Assembly: GCA_002329325.1 (NCBI GenBank) | Contig: DCTX01000089.1 | Span: forward strand, 21,155-76,452 | From: Anaerolineales bacterium UBA1429 | GTDB taxonomy: Bacteria; Chloroflexota; Anaerolineae; UBA1429 | Direction: 5' to 3' | DNA: 55,298 bases | Shown here: positions 47,844 to 55,298 of the stretch, piece after piece | Layout of the letters: the number at the start of each line of letters is the position of its first letter | How positions within the stretch are numbered: the stretch's first letter is position 1 | Notes under the pieces: model-generated | Seen by the model: the letters and a program-made list of their open reading frames with translations, nothing else | Told to the model about the DNA's origin: nothing | Database searches by the model: none | Made by a program: the position numbers and the translations under genes

Positions 47844-48791
47844 TCAGCCGTAGCCGAGCTGTTTGAGGTAGGTCTCGTTGGTGCGCCAATCCCGGCGCAC
47901 CTTGACCCACAGCTCCACATAGACCTGCTGCCCGAAAAAGGCCTCCAGCGAGGCGCGGGCGGCGGAGCCGATGCGCTTGAGCATCTCGCCCCGCGCGCCG
48001 ATGACGATCCCCTTTTGCGACTCGCGCTCGGTGTAGATGTCCGCCGAGATGTAGAGCACCCCGTTCTCGCGCTGTCGGAACTCCTGGACGAGCACGGCCA
48101 CGGCGTGGGGCACCTCTTGGCGGAGATGCAGCAACACCTGCTCGCGCACCAGCTCGGCGGCGACAAAGCGCTCCGGTTGGTCCGTCATCTGGTCGGCGGG
48201 GTAGAAGCGGGGCCCCTCGGGCAACCGCTCCAGCACCAGATCCAGCAGGGCGTCGGTGCCCTGGCCCTGCTCGGCGCTGATGGCCACCAGGTGGTCGAAC
48301 TGGCCCAGGGCGGCATAGGCGGCGCGCCGCTCGGCCAGGGCCGGCTCCGGCACCAGGTCGACCTTGTTCATGACCAGGATGGCGGGGATGCTGACATACT
48401 GGCTCACCAGGCGCGCCACATGCTCATCGGCGGCGTCGGGCGGCGCGCTCAGATCCACCATCAGGAGCACCAGGTCGGAATCGGGCACGGCCTGGCGCGC
48501 CACGTCCACCATATAGTTGCCCAGGGCCGTGCGCGGCCGGTGTATGCCGGGCGTATCCACAAAGATGATCTGAGCATCCTCTCGGGTGAGGATGCCTTGC
48601 AGGCGCGTGCGGGTCGTCTGGGGCTTGGGCGTCACCGCGGCGACCTTGAGGCCCATCCAGCGGTTCAGCAGAGTCGACTTGCCCACGTTCGGCTTGCCCA
48701 CCAGCGCGACAAAGCCGCTCTTGTGGCCCTCCGGCAGGTCGTCGGCAAAGAGCGGCGTATTCTCGATCTCGGGGAGCGGAGGTTGTTCCAT
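47844..48791 (-). CDS. era: GTPase Era
   Basis: 315 residues. G1 GKPNVGKST (32-40), switch region KPQTTRTRLQGILT, G3 VDTPGIHRPRTALG, G4 NKVD, G5 region ISAEQGQGTD. The C-terminal KH domain includes GIVIGARGEMLKRIGSAARA and ends VRRDWRTNETYLKQLGYG, all as in Era, which binds the 16S rRNA 3' end during 30S assembly. The N-terminus is about 20 residues longer than E. coli Era and acidic. ATG 48791. Last gene of the ttuB-ttuA-VUT-era operon. Confidence 0.96.
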   Translation of the reverse strand: MEQPPLPEIENTPLFADDLPEGHKSGFVALVGKPNVGKSTLLNRWMGLKVAAVTPKPQTTRTRLQGILTREDAQIIFVDTPGIHRPRTALGNYMVDVARQAVPDSDLVLLMVDLSAPPDAADEHVARLVSQYVSIPAILVMNKVDLVPEPALAERRAAYAALGQFDHLVAISAEQGQGTDALLDLVLERLPEGPRFYPADQMTDQPERFVAAELVREQVLLHLRQEVPHAVAVLVQEFRQRENGVLYISADIYTERESQKGIVIGARGEMLKRIGSAARASLEAFFGQQVYVELWVKVRRDWRTNETYLKQLGYG

Positions 48792-48835
48792 GGTATCTGC
48801 CTTGTCTTGAGGTGATCGGGCGCGCTCGCCCAGGG

Positions 48836-49528
48836 TTACAGCTGCGTGGCAAAGGGGCTAAAGTTCGTGCCCCTATCGTAATAGTCCTCTCGCTCGGCAT
48901 GCTTGAGGCCCCTGACGATCCGATAGGTCACCGGCGTCATGATAGCCTCCAGGCCGCACTTGAAGAGATAGTTGGAGACGGCCACAGACCAGAGCAACGC
49001 ATCGGGCCACAGCCCGTAAAAGGCGATGGCCACGAACAGGAAGGTATCCACCCCCTCGCCCACCAGGGTCGAGGCGACGGTGCGCATCCACAGCCAGCGC
49101 CCCTGGGTGATCACCTTCATGCGTGCCATGATCCACGAGTTGGCAAAGCTCCCGGCGAAATAGGCGATCAGGCTGCCCGCCACGATGCGCGGCGTGGCGC
49201 CCAGGATGGCCTTGTACGCCTCCTGGTTCTCCCAACCCTCGGCGGCGGGCAGCGCGCCCACCAGGGCGAACACCAGCGCCATGAGCAGGTTGGCCGCAAA
49301 GCCGACGTGGATCACCCGGCGGCCCCGGGCATAGCCATAGACCTCGGTCAGGACATCGCCAAAGATATAGCTGATGGGAAAGAGCAGCGTGCCCCCGTCA
49401 AAGCTCAGGGGGCCGAGGCGCAGGAACTTGGTCGAGGCGACGTTGCTGATCAACAACACGGCCACAAAGCTGGCCATGATCAGGTCATAGTAGCGGTACA
49501 CCCGCGGAGGATTCGCGTTCGCGTTCAC
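48836..49528 (-). CDS. VUT-family transporter (probable queuosine-precursor transporter, YhhQ-like)
   Basis: 230 residues, about six spans. The family core GPLSFDGGTLLFPISYIFGD and DVLTEVYGYARGRRVIHVGF, then SLIAYFAGSFANSWIMARMK, TVASTLVGEGVDTFLFVAIA and VSNYLFKCGLEAIMTPVTYR match the DUF165/VUT group; YhhQ in E. coli imports 7-cyano/7-aminomethyl-7-deazaguanine for queuosine. Start is GTG 49528, overlapping the ttuA stop (GTGA). The place between a tRNA-thiolation gene and era supports a tRNA-modification role. Confidence 0.9.
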   Translation of the reverse strand: MNANANPPRVYRYYDLIMASFVAVLLISNVASTKFLRLGPLSFDGGTLLFPISYIFGDVLTEVYGYARGRRVIHVGFAANLLMALVFALVGALPAAEGWENQEAYKAILGATPRIVAGSLIAYFAGSFANSWIMARMKVITQGRWLWMRTVASTLVGEGVDTFLFVAIAFYGLWPDALLWSVAVSNYLFKCGLEAIMTPVTYRIVRGLKHAEREDYYDRGTNFSPFATQL

Positions 49529-50445
49529 AAAAGCCCCTCGGTCTCCAGCATTCGGCAGAAGGCGCAGATCTCGTTCGCGGTGGTGGGCTGGCCGCAGCGC
49601 TGGCACACGCCGGACCCGGCCTCAAGCTCCTCAGGCACGATAAAGCCGTCCTGCCGGGCCCGCACAAACCCCAGGTAGTACTGGAGCTTGGTGCCCGGCG
49701 AACGGCGCTCCAGATCGTTCAGGATGTGCTTGTGAAAAATCGAGGTGGCCCTACGGGCGTAGGGGCACTCTTGCTGCACATAGTCGATCCCGCGCACCAG
49801 GGCGTAGGCAGCGCTCTCGCGCTCATAAAGGAGGCAGAGGGGCTTGGCCTTGCGCGCCAATCCCCCGCCTGCGGCCTCAGGCAGCACCGGCGCCTGGCGC
49901 TGCAGGTAGCCGCGCACCCAGTACAGATTGTTCTGCAGAAGCTGGGCCGCCTCGTCATCCAGATTGTGGCCCGTCGCCAGCACCGCATAGCCACCCTCGC
50001 GGGCGCTGCGGTTCATGATGTAGCGCTTGACCATGCCGCAGCGGGAACAGACGCGATGCCCGCGCCCGTGGGCCAGGTCGGGGATGGAGCGGCCGTAGCG
50101 CTGGGCCACGTTGACCACGTGCAGCGTCGCCTCGGGGTGCATCGCCGCAAAGGCCTCGGCGCGAGCCTGGGAGACATCGGAGTAGCTCTCGTGGCCGATG
50201 CCCAGGTTGATGTACAGGCCGTCGGCGCGGTATCCCAGACGCAGCAGGATCTCCCACAGGGTCAGGCTGTCTTTGCCGCCCGAGACGGCCACCAGCAGGC
50301 GATCGTCCGGGGCGAACATCTCCAGCGATTCAATGGTGCGGGCCACCCGCCGCTCGACCCACGCGAGGAAGTGCTCCTCGCACAGCTTGAGCCGATGCTG
50401 CGGCATCGAGATGACGGCCACCTGTCCGCAGAGTTGGCAGCGCAT
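49525..50445 (-). CDS. ttuA: tRNA 2-thiolation enzyme, TtuA-like
   Basis: 306 residues. An N-terminal zinc site (CQLCG ... LCEEH), the PP-loop SGGKDS (55-60), CSRCG (C133, C136) with a third Cys in QECPYA (C227) that together form the [4Fe-4S] site known in TtuA, and a C-terminal zinc finger (CQRCGQPTTANEICAFC). TtuA makes 2-thioribothymidine at position 54 of tRNA, using sulfur from the ubiquitin-like carrier TtuB, which is encoded immediately upstream. The zinc fingers at both ends fit TtuA better than TtcA. ATG 50445; 65 bp after ttuB. Confidence 0.92.
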   Translation of the reverse strand: MRCQLCGQVAVISMPQHRLKLCEEHFLAWVERRVARTIESLEMFAPDDRLLVAVSGGKDSLTLWEILLRLGYRADGLYINLGIGHESYSDVSQARAEAFAAMHPEATLHVVNVAQRYGRSIPDLAHGRGHRVCSRCGMVKRYIMNRSAREGGYAVLATGHNLDDEAAQLLQNNLYWVRGYLQRQAPVLPEAAGGGLARKAKPLCLLYERESAAYALVRGIDYVQQECPYARRATSIFHKHILNDLERRSPGTKLQYYLGFVRARQDGFIVPEELEAGSGVCQRCGQPTTANEICAFCRMLETEGLL

Positions 50446-50510
50446 GATCGGGTGCGCCCGCTCACGCCGGCGCGACTCTGCCTGCGGCGTGCCGTTGTCT
50501 TGGTTCAGCG

Positions 50511-50717
50511 TCAGCCCCCCGAAACGACGTTCACCAGCAGAATCTCGTCCTCCGCCTCGATGGTGGTCTGGTGGTTGACCAGCTTTTTCTCGCGGATGGC
50601 GAGCACCGATTGCGGATCGAGGCCCACCTTCTCGATGGCATGCCGAATGGTCATGCCGCTATGCACCTGCCACTGCTGATCATGGTATTTGAGGGTTGCC
50701 GTGTGATTATCGCCCAT
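50511..50717 (-). CDS. ttuB: Ubiquitin-like sulfur carrier, TtuB-like
   Basis: 68 residues, a beta-grasp protein ending in Gly-Gly (VNVVSGG), which becomes the thiocarboxylate. The segment LDPQSVLAIREKKLV and EAEDEILLVNVVSGG has the ThiS/MoaD/TtuB pattern. It sits directly before ttuA, as expected for the sulfur donor of that enzyme; activation would need a TtuC/MoeB-like E1 not in this window. ATG 50717 follows GGAGCG; its promoter is at 50753-50781. Confidence 0.9.
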   Translation of the reverse strand: MGDNHTATLKYHDQQWQVHSGMTIRHAIEKVGLDPQSVLAIREKKLVNHQTTIEAEDEILLVNVVSGG

Positions 50718-50752
50718 GGTTCGCTCCAGAAGATTCTCGAGTAGATACCTTG

Positions 50753-50781
50753 ATTTTAGAGGGAACGGGCCCAGACGTCAA
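50753..50781 (-). promoter_or_regulatory. Promoter for the ttuB-ttuA-VUT-era operon
   Basis: Minus strand: TTGACG (50781-50776), 17-bp spacer, TAAAAT (50758-50753), about 35 bp before ATG 50717. In the 331-bp gap 50718-51048 this and the opposite promoter are all I can support. Confidence 0.65.
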
Positions 50782-50976
50782 CTGGGCGGAAGCCTCGGCG
50801 GGCGCCGTCAGGATCAACCTCTGGTCAGGTGCAGACGCCAGGCCACGGGCGACGGGGCAGAGCCGGGCTTCTCCCCGAGTCGGACGCGCCCTCGGTCTGC
50901 GAGCCAGCCATGCGCAGCATGGACCCAAGATGCCATGCGCCTCGCCGCGGCACCAAACGCCACCCCCGCCCCGAGT

Positions 50977-51005
50977 TTGACAGTTGGCCGCGGGTCCACG
51001 AGAAT
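50977..51005 (+). promoter_or_regulatory. Promoter for the membrane protein at 51049
   Basis: TTGACA (50977-50982), 17-bp spacer, GAGAAT (51000-51005); the -10 is weak. Confidence 0.45.
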
Positions 51006-51048
51006 GAGGGCGTCGCGTTCTGCTCGCCACCACAGGTGAGGATGCCCC

Positions 51049-51669
51049 GTGGCCAACATCGTGCTGCCGCTGCGCTATCGAGCCGTACACACCGCCGGGG
51101 GCGTGGTGCTCTATGCCGCCCTGGGCGCCGCCTGGGCCGTGGTGGGCGTGCTGGAGCTGCGCCCCTGGGGCGCCCCTTGGCTCAACATCGCCCTGGGCCT
51201 GATCACGGGCGTTCTGCTCATCACGGGCTTTCGCGAGCTGCAACGGGCCAGCAGCCTGCCGGACGACGAGGGGGACGCAGCGCAACAGCGCGAACGCCAG
51301 CGGCGCGCGCGGCTCTCTCACCGCGTGATGAGCGCCCAGGGGTTCCTGATCACGGGGATCAGCGCAGCGTTGATCCTCACGAACCGCCACGCCTACATCG
51401 CCGCCGCCACATCGCTGGCCGTGGGGCTGCACTTTGTCGCCCTGGCTGCCATCCACTACACCCCCGGCGAGTACCTGGTGGGCGGGCTGATGATCGCCCT
51501 TTCGGCCGGCGCCATGTATTGGGTGGCGAGCTCCGCGACGATCCCCGAGGGCAGCATGAACGTGATTGCAGGGCTGGGCACCGCCGCGATCCTGTGGGGG
51601 GCAGCCACCGTGCGTCTCGTCCAGGCCAGCCGCGCCAGCCTGCGCGAACGTGAGGGTCGGCCCGGCTAG
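51049..51669 (+). CDS. Six-span membrane protein of unknown function
   Basis: 206 residues with hydrophobic segments at about 15-35, 43-61, 96-110, 115-136, 143-160 and 165-185, and a short charged cytoplasmic loop (DDEGDAAQQRERQRRARLSH) after span 2. GTG 51049 follows GAGGATG. No catalytic motif or family recognised. Convergent with the 57-residue membrane protein gene, 19 bp between stops. Confidence 0.65.
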   Translation: MANIVLPLRYRAVHTAGGVVLYAALGAAWAVVGVLELRPWGAPWLNIALGLITGVLLITGFRELQRASSLPDDEGDAAQQRERQRRARLSHRVMSAQGFLITGISAALILTNRHAYIAAATSLAVGLHFVALAAIHYTPGEYLVGGLMIALSAGAMYWVASSATIPEGSMNVIAGLGTAAILWGAATVRLVQASRASLREREGRPG

Positions 51670-51688
51670 CCGTCGCCCCGCGCGGCGC

Positions 51689-51862
51689 CTACGCCTTGCG
51701 GATCACCAGGTCGATGAACAGGCCGATGCCCACGGCGGCGGCGAGCACGATGGCCGCCACGGTGGGGGATTGCTCAAAGCCGACGCGAAGCGTCAAAGCA
51801 GCAATGGCGCCGATCCAGATGGTGATGCGCGATACCTTGTACCGTTCGGGATTGGCTCTCAT
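51689..51862 (-). CDS. 57-residue membrane protein
   Basis: ATG 51862 follows AGAGGAGG at ideal spacing and opens a 57-codon frame ending TAG 51691-51689. The protein is MRANPERYKVSRITIWIGAI (first 20 residues), then a region with two hydrophobic segments and a basic C-terminus (DLVIRKA). Two spans are predicted. It is 102 bp downstream of the threonine synthase gene on the same strand and may be co-transcribed. No family recognised. Confidence 0.6.
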   Translation of the reverse strand: MRANPERYKVSRITIWIGAIAALTLRVGFEQSPTVAAIVLAAAVGIGLFIDLVIRKA

Positions 51863-51964
51863 ACGCCTCCTCTGCGTACACTCTTTGTCCTCACGCCCAC
51901 GTGCCCTTGGGGCGGGGTCGCCACGCCCCCTGCGGCCCGGCGACGCGCCCGCTCCCTCTCTACG

Positions 51965-53092
51965 CTAGAGCAGCCCCGCCAGGGCCTGCCCCGCCTTGAG
52001 CCCGTGCCCCGTGATGGCCGACACGATGACCTCGCGGGCGTGATCGCCCGCGGAAAGGTAGCGCCCCAGGCCCGCCAGCGTCGCGCCGGCGGTGGGTTCC
52101 AGGGCAAAGCCGTGTCGCCACCAGAGCCTGGTGGCGGCGGCGATCTCTTCCTCGGATACGGCGATGAACGCGCCGCCCGTGCGCTGCACGGCGGCCAGGA
52201 CCTGCTCGCCGCGGGCGGGCGCCGCGATGGCGATGCCCTCGGCCAGCGAGGCATGGGCCTCCACCGGCTGGGGCGCGCTGGCGCCGCTGGCGCTGGCCAG
52301 CGCCAGGGGGGCGCAGGACGCCGCCTGGACGCCGATCAGCCTGGGCACCCGATCCACCTGTCGAGCCGCCAGCAACTCGTCAAAGCCGAGGGCGGCTCCC
52401 AGCAGCAGGGTGCCGTTGCCCACCGGCAACACCAGGGTATCGGGGGCGCGCTGCCCCAACTGCTCCCAAACCTCAAAGGCAAAGGTCTTGCAGCCATGCA
52501 TAAAGAACGGGTTCCAGACATGGCTGGCGTAAAAGGTCGTCGCGGCGGCTTGCTGGGCGGCGGCGGCCGCCGCTTGCCGGTCGCCCGGCACCCGGCGCAG
52601 CGTGGCGCCATACCCCTGGATCTGCAGAAGCTTGGCGGGAGAGGTGGCCTCTGGGACATAGATGTCGCAGGCCAGCCCGGCCCGCGCGCAATAGGCCGCG
52701 ATGGCGGCGCCCGCGTTGCCCGACGAATCCTCCACGACCCGGTCTATGCCCATAGCCACCGCCTGGCTGATCAACAGGGCGGCGCCGCGATCCTTGTACG
52801 AGCCGGTGGGGAACAGGTGGTCCTGCTTGAGCCAGACCGGGATCCCGCCCACGCGCCCCTGCAGGAGCGGCGTATAGCCCTCGCCCAGATGGATCGGCGT
52901 TGCCTCCGCGGGCAGAGGCAGCGCCTCGCGATAGCGCCACAGGGTCGGGCCGCGCCCGGCGATGCGCCTGCGGTCAAAGCGAGGCTGGAAGGCGAGATCC
53001 AGCGGGCCGCCGCAATCGCAGCGCCAACGCAGGGCATCGGGCGCGTAGCGGGCGGCACACCGAGCGCACACCAGTTGATAAGCGGCGGCCAT
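51965..53092 (-). CDS. thrC: Threonine synthase-like PLP enzyme
   Basis: 375 residues, tryptophan-synthase-beta fold. An N-terminal rubredoxin-like knuckle (LVCARCAARY ... WRCDCGG) precedes the catalytic domain; the PLP lysine is in FPTGSYKDRGAALLISQA, the phosphate-binding glycine loop in VLPVGNGTLLLGAALG, and DSSGNAGAAIAAYCARAG lies between. It converts O-phosphohomoserine to threonine if it is a true ThrC; related enzymes (threonine dehydratase, diaminopropionate lyase) share the fold, but the N-terminal zinc-ribbon-like part favours ThrC. ATG 53092 overlaps the ridA stop by one base, implying coupling. Confidence 0.85.
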   Translation of the reverse strand: MAAAYQLVCARCAARYAPDALRWRCDCGGPLDLAFQPRFDRRRIAGRGPTLWRYREALPLPAEATPIHLGEGYTPLLQGRVGGIPVWLKQDHLFPTGSYKDRGAALLISQAVAMGIDRVVEDSSGNAGAAIAAYCARAGLACDIYVPEATSPAKLLQIQGYGATLRRVPGDRQAAAAAAQQAAATTFYASHVWNPFFMHGCKTFAFEVWEQLGQRAPDTLVLPVGNGTLLLGAALGFDELLAARQVDRVPRLIGVQAASCAPLALASASGASAPQPVEAHASLAEGIAIAAPARGEQVLAAVQRTGGAFIAVSEEEIAAATRLWWRHGFALEPTAGATLAGLGRYLSAGDHAREVIVSAITGHGLKAGQALAGLL

Positions 53093-53478
53093 CAACCCGG
53101 CTCCCCCGCCGCCGCGATCGCCTCGATCTCCACCAGGCAGCCGTTGGGCAACGGCAGGACGGGCACCACAGCGCGGGCGGGCCTGTGATCGCCCAGGACC
53201 CGCGCATAGGCGGCGTTCGCCCGCCCCCACAGGGCCATGTCGGCGATGTAGATCGTCACCTTGAGCAACCGATCCAGGCCGCTGCCCGCCGCCGCCAGGA
53301 TGGCGGCCACGTTGGCCAGGGCCTGTTCCACCTGCTCCTCGATGGACGCGCCCGCCACGGCCCCCGAATCGGCCTGTATGGGGAGCTGGCCAGAGACGAA
53401 CACCAGGCCCCCGTGGGTCAGCGCCTGGCTATAGTGCCCCAACGGAAGCGGGGCCTGATCGGTCTGCACCGTATGCAT
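53092..53478 (-). CDS. ridA: RidA-family reactive-intermediate deaminase
   Basis: 128 residues. Signature GHYSQALTHGGLVFVSGQLP, then VEQALANVAAILAAAGSGL and KVTIYIADMALWGRANAAYA. The catalytic Arg is in PARAVVPVLPLPNGCLVEIE. RidA hydrolyses the enamine/imine products released by PLP-dependent dehydratases, preventing damage. It lies in front of and overlaps a threonine synthase-like PLP gene, which fits. ATG 53478 follows AAGGAGAGG. A TACAAT on the minus strand (53578-53573) is a likely -10. Confidence 0.93.
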   Translation of the reverse strand: MHTVQTDQAPLPLGHYSQALTHGGLVFVSGQLPIQADSGAVAGASIEEQVEQALANVAAILAAAGSGLDRLLKVTIYIADMALWGRANAAYARVLGDHRPARAVVPVLPLPNGCLVEIEAIAAAGEPG

Positions 53479-53588
53479 GCTGCCTCTCCTTGAGCGGATT
53501 CGGGCCGGCTGCGCCGCTTGCCTGCCAGACGACCCCGGGCGCGCGATCGCTGCCATCTGCGAACGTGGGCCTATTGTAGCACAAAAGC

Positions 53589-53609
53589 GCCCCGCTGCCT
53601 CGGCGGGGC
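53589..53609. other. GC hairpin in the gap upstream of ridA
   Basis: GCCCCGC (53589-53595) pairs with GCGGGGC (53603-53609). On the minus strand it is followed by GCTTTTGT. It lies just upstream of the ridA -10 candidate. The rest of 53479-53901 contains a few weak GC dyads (for example 53753-53774) and no gene that I can support. Confidence 0.35.
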
Positions 53610-53901
53610 CGCCTGCGCCTTTTCCTCCCTGGCCGGTATTCTCGATATCCTGCCGCTTTGGCCCCTCTTTTTGGGCATGCTTCCCCACTAGACGGGGTCA
53701 TTCAGGTGAGGTCCCGTCCCTTCTGCCTCACGCCCGCGTGGGCCGGATGGGGCGGCTCGAGGAGCGCCCCGTGCTTCGTCGGCCAGTGGGGAGGTACGCA
53801 AAGGGTTGCCCTGGGCCTCACCCCGCCTGAGCCAAGAGATGCGCCGGGGTCTGGGTTTCTTGCTGGGCCGGTGGTTTATGGAAAACTCGTGCCCAGGCAC
53901 C

Positions 53902-53930
53902 TTGACTTTACGCTCGCTTTACGCTATACT
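53902..53930 (+). promoter_or_regulatory. Promoter for the SdrD-B-like secreted protein gene
   Basis: TTGACT (53902-53907), 17-bp spacer, TATACT (53925-53930). Transcription would begin near 53937, giving a leader of about 60 nt. Confidence 0.75.
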
Positions 53931-53959
53931 GCGCTCAGTAAGTTTACGCTCGCTTTACG
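53907..53959 (+). promoter_or_regulatory. Four TTTACG boxes with 11-bp pitch (candidate operator)
   Basis: TTTACGCTCGCTTTACG occurs exactly at 53907-53923 and again at 53943-53959. Each copy is itself two TTTACG hexamers separated by 5 bp, so boxes start at 53907, 53918, 53943 and 53954. The first pair fills the spacer between -35 and -10; the second pair lies just past the expected start point. Tandem hexamers one helical turn apart are typical of OmpR/PhoB-family response-regulator sites. Confidence 0.6.
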
Positions 53960-53996
53960 TAGGGCGTCCACCGTAGGGGCGCCCGAGGAAGAGACC

Positions 53997-55298
53997 ATGA
54001 ACGTCTTTCGAACGCCACGGCTTTCTGCTCGTGTGCTATTGGTGCTGGCGGTACTCGCCAGCATTGTTTTTTGGGCGGCGCCGGTCGCCCGTGCCGAAGA
54101 GACCGTCACCCTTGGGTCCCACACGGTCACCTATTACGGCGTGCTCTATGACTATCCTGCCAACGGGCAATCCACCTGGTTCTACCGCGTCGTCTCGGTG
54201 GGCAGCCCCGCCATCAGCCACACCGTCTTTCAGATAACGTGCAGCTGGATCAAAATCGTAGGCGCCGGCACATGGAGCGGCGCCACGATCGAGACGGCCA
54301 CGCTGAATCCCGGCGGCGGCAGCCCGGACCCGTCCAGTTGGCCCACGTCGCCGATATACGATCCCACCACGGCCGTCACGGGGCTCAAGTTCGACGAGGG
54401 CTTTGATTCGGTCAAGACCAAGTACTACTACTTTACCGTCAACGGCAATCTGGCCGAGGGCGATATCACCGTCGCGGTCAAGACGGGCAAGGACAAGACC
54501 GCGGATCCCCCTGTCGAGGAGAAGGTCTATACCGCCACTACTGTTGGCCCCTCGCTGCTTTGCGACCTTGCCACGGCGAGCCTGGGTGACTATGTGTGGC
54601 TGGATGACAATGTGAACGGCATTCAGGACGCCGGTGAGATCGGCGTTCAGAACGCCAAGGTTGACCTGTTCAGCGCCGGTGGCGCGCTGCTGGGCACCAC
54701 CTATACGGATGCCAGCGGCTACTACCTCTTTACGAACCTGGCTGCGGGCGATTACTATGTCGTGTTCACGCCGCCCCTGCCACTGTACAGCTTTACCGAC
54801 CAGGACGGGGGGGCCAACGACGCTCTGGATAGCGATGCCAATCCCGCAAACGGGCAAACCCAGGTGGTGAATCTCGGCTGGGGGGTTGACTATCGCGATC
54901 TGGATGCGGGCCTCTACATCCCTGGCACCCCTTCCGCCGTAGATGTCACCAGCTTTGACGTCTCGCGCGAGGACGATACGCTGCTCTTCACCTGGACGAC
55001 GGGACAAGAGCTGCTCACCTTGGGCTTTGATCTGCTCGCCGTTGAGCCGGGCAGCGAGGACTGGATCCAGATCAACGAGACGACCATTCTGGTGGGCCTC
55101 GTTGAGGGCCAGCTTCTCGAGCCCCAGGACTATGCCTACGAGGTAGAGCGGCCCGACATCTCGGTGGACGCCTCGTTCTACCTGCGCGTGTACGCCACCT
55201 TCGGTGGCTATGAGGACGTGGGCCCCGTGCAGGCGGTCTTGACGACCGAAGCCGCCCCGCCCACCCTTCGGACGGGGCCGGAAGTGCCGGTGCCGTGT
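53997..55298 (+). CDS. Secreted protein with SdrD-B-like domain (3'-truncated by window edge)
   Basis: Open to the last base (434 codons seen). Residues 1-33 form a signal peptide (basic start, LLVLAVLASIVFWAAPV, cleavage after ARA). About 35-190 is a beta-rich region (SHTVTYYGVLYDYPANG, YYYFTVNGNLAEGDITVAVK). About 195-308 is an SdrD-B/Cna-B-like domain: SLGDYVWLDDNVNGIQDAGE, with the Ca-binding D-x-x-x-N-G-x-x-D-x-GE pattern, then TDASGYYLFTNLAAGDYYV and DQDGGANDALDSDANPANGQ. The region after about 315 resembles beta-sandwich modules (FDVSREDDTLLFTWTTGQE). Likely a cell-surface or secreted adhesin/anchor; the C-terminus is not visible. ATG 53997 follows GAGGAAGAGACC. Regulation probably through the TTTACG boxes. 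Confidence 0.82.
   Translation, partial: MNVFRTPRLSARVLLVLAVLASIVFWAAPVARAEETVTLGSHTVTYYGVLYDYPANGQSTWFYRVVSVGSPAISHTVFQITCSWIKIVGAGTWSGATIETATLNPGGGSPDPSSWPTSPIYDPTTAVTGLKFDEGFDSVKTKYYYFTVNGNLAEGDITVAVKTGKDKTADPPVEEKVYTATTVGPSLLCDLATASLGDYVWLDDNVNGIQDAGEIGVQNAKVDLFSAGGALLGTTYTDASGYYLFTNLAAGDYYVVFTPPLPLYSFTDQDGGANDALDSDANPANGQTQVVNLGWGVDYRDLDAGLYIPGTPSAVDVTSFDVSREDDTLLFTWTTGQELLTLGFDLLAVEPGSEDWIQINETTILVGLVEGQLLEPQDYAYEVERPDISVDASFYLRVYATFGGYEDVGPVQAVLTTEAAPPTLRTGPEVPVPC

Noticed and set aside
1..55298. tRNA, rRNA, transposase or integrase genes
   Set aside because: I looked for T-loop-like GTTCGA patterns, rRNA-like sequence and mobile-element proteins and found none that could be supported by eye; a tRNAscan or ISfinder run would be decisive.

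Overview
The window is a gene-dense, high-GC (about two thirds G+C by eye) bacterial chromosome segment with ordinary bacterial gene structure. Start codons are often GTG or TTG, intergenic regions are short, and there are many sigma-70-type promoters close to TTGACA-N16-18-TATAAT. Pro-Thr-rich linkers on surface proteins, cytosolic/membrane proteins headed by zinc ribbons, a bacterial Rad52-type annealase, a c-di-AMP receptor, SdrD-B-like secreted proteins and a TtuA/TtuB tRNA-thiolation pair together suggest a member of the Chloroflexota (Anaerolineae-like), possibly thermophilic. This placement is an inference from gene content. I see no rRNA, tRNA, CRISPR array, transposase, integrase or phage genes.

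Layout. 1-7.2 kb: the 3' half of carB, two membrane proteins of envelope-glycan type (GT-C-like protein, flippase), then a two-gene unit of an iron-dependent alcohol dehydrogenase and a glyoxylate-carboligase-like TPP enzyme. 7.2-9.6 kb: a decayed methyltransferase and a PaaK-like adenylate-forming enzyme. 9.6-17.4 kb, all minus strand: a lipoprotein/YhfC-protease fusion, a Rad52-like gene with an SOS box inside its promoter, an SDR, a zinc-ribbon/LysM membrane protein, an HD-domain protein, and rph-ybeY-plsC. 17.6-24.8 kb: RraA-like protein, phosphofructokinase, membrane and secreted proteins of unknown function, an MFS transporter and a flavin reductase. 25-28.8 kb: a large zinc-ribbon/pseudokinase/Ig-like-repeat protein next to a c-di-AMP receptor. 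28.8-34.7 kb: a LarA-family protein, a GT4 glycosyltransferase, and an operon of GH36-like, HIT-like, methyltransferase and Fur-family genes.

34.7-42.8 kb: an orphan peptide/oligosaccharide-type ABC binding protein behind a long structured leader; then (minus strand) a chelatase-type AAA+ gene, a VWA gene and a DMT-PAP2 fusion. The AAA+ gene ends in an A9 run placed so that a -1 frameshift would fuse it to the VWA protein. An ECF sigma/anti-sigma pair and a small membrane protein follow. 42.8-47.8 kb: flavodiiron protein, VOC protein, lipid kinase, ZIP transporter and a methyltransferase. 47.8-50.8 kb: a translation/tRNA-modification operon ttuB-ttuA-VUT transporter-era. 51-53.5 kb: small membrane proteins and a coupled ridA-thrC pair. 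53.9 kb to the end: a secreted SdrD-B-like protein, cut by the window edge, whose promoter carries four TTTACG boxes at 11-bp pitch.

Most of the region is chromosomal housekeeping and envelope functions. The points most worth checking are the frameshift site in the chelatase pair, the SOS-controlled Rad52-like gene, the TTTACG operator, the structured leader with an upstream ORF at the binding-protein gene, and several unusual domain fusions.
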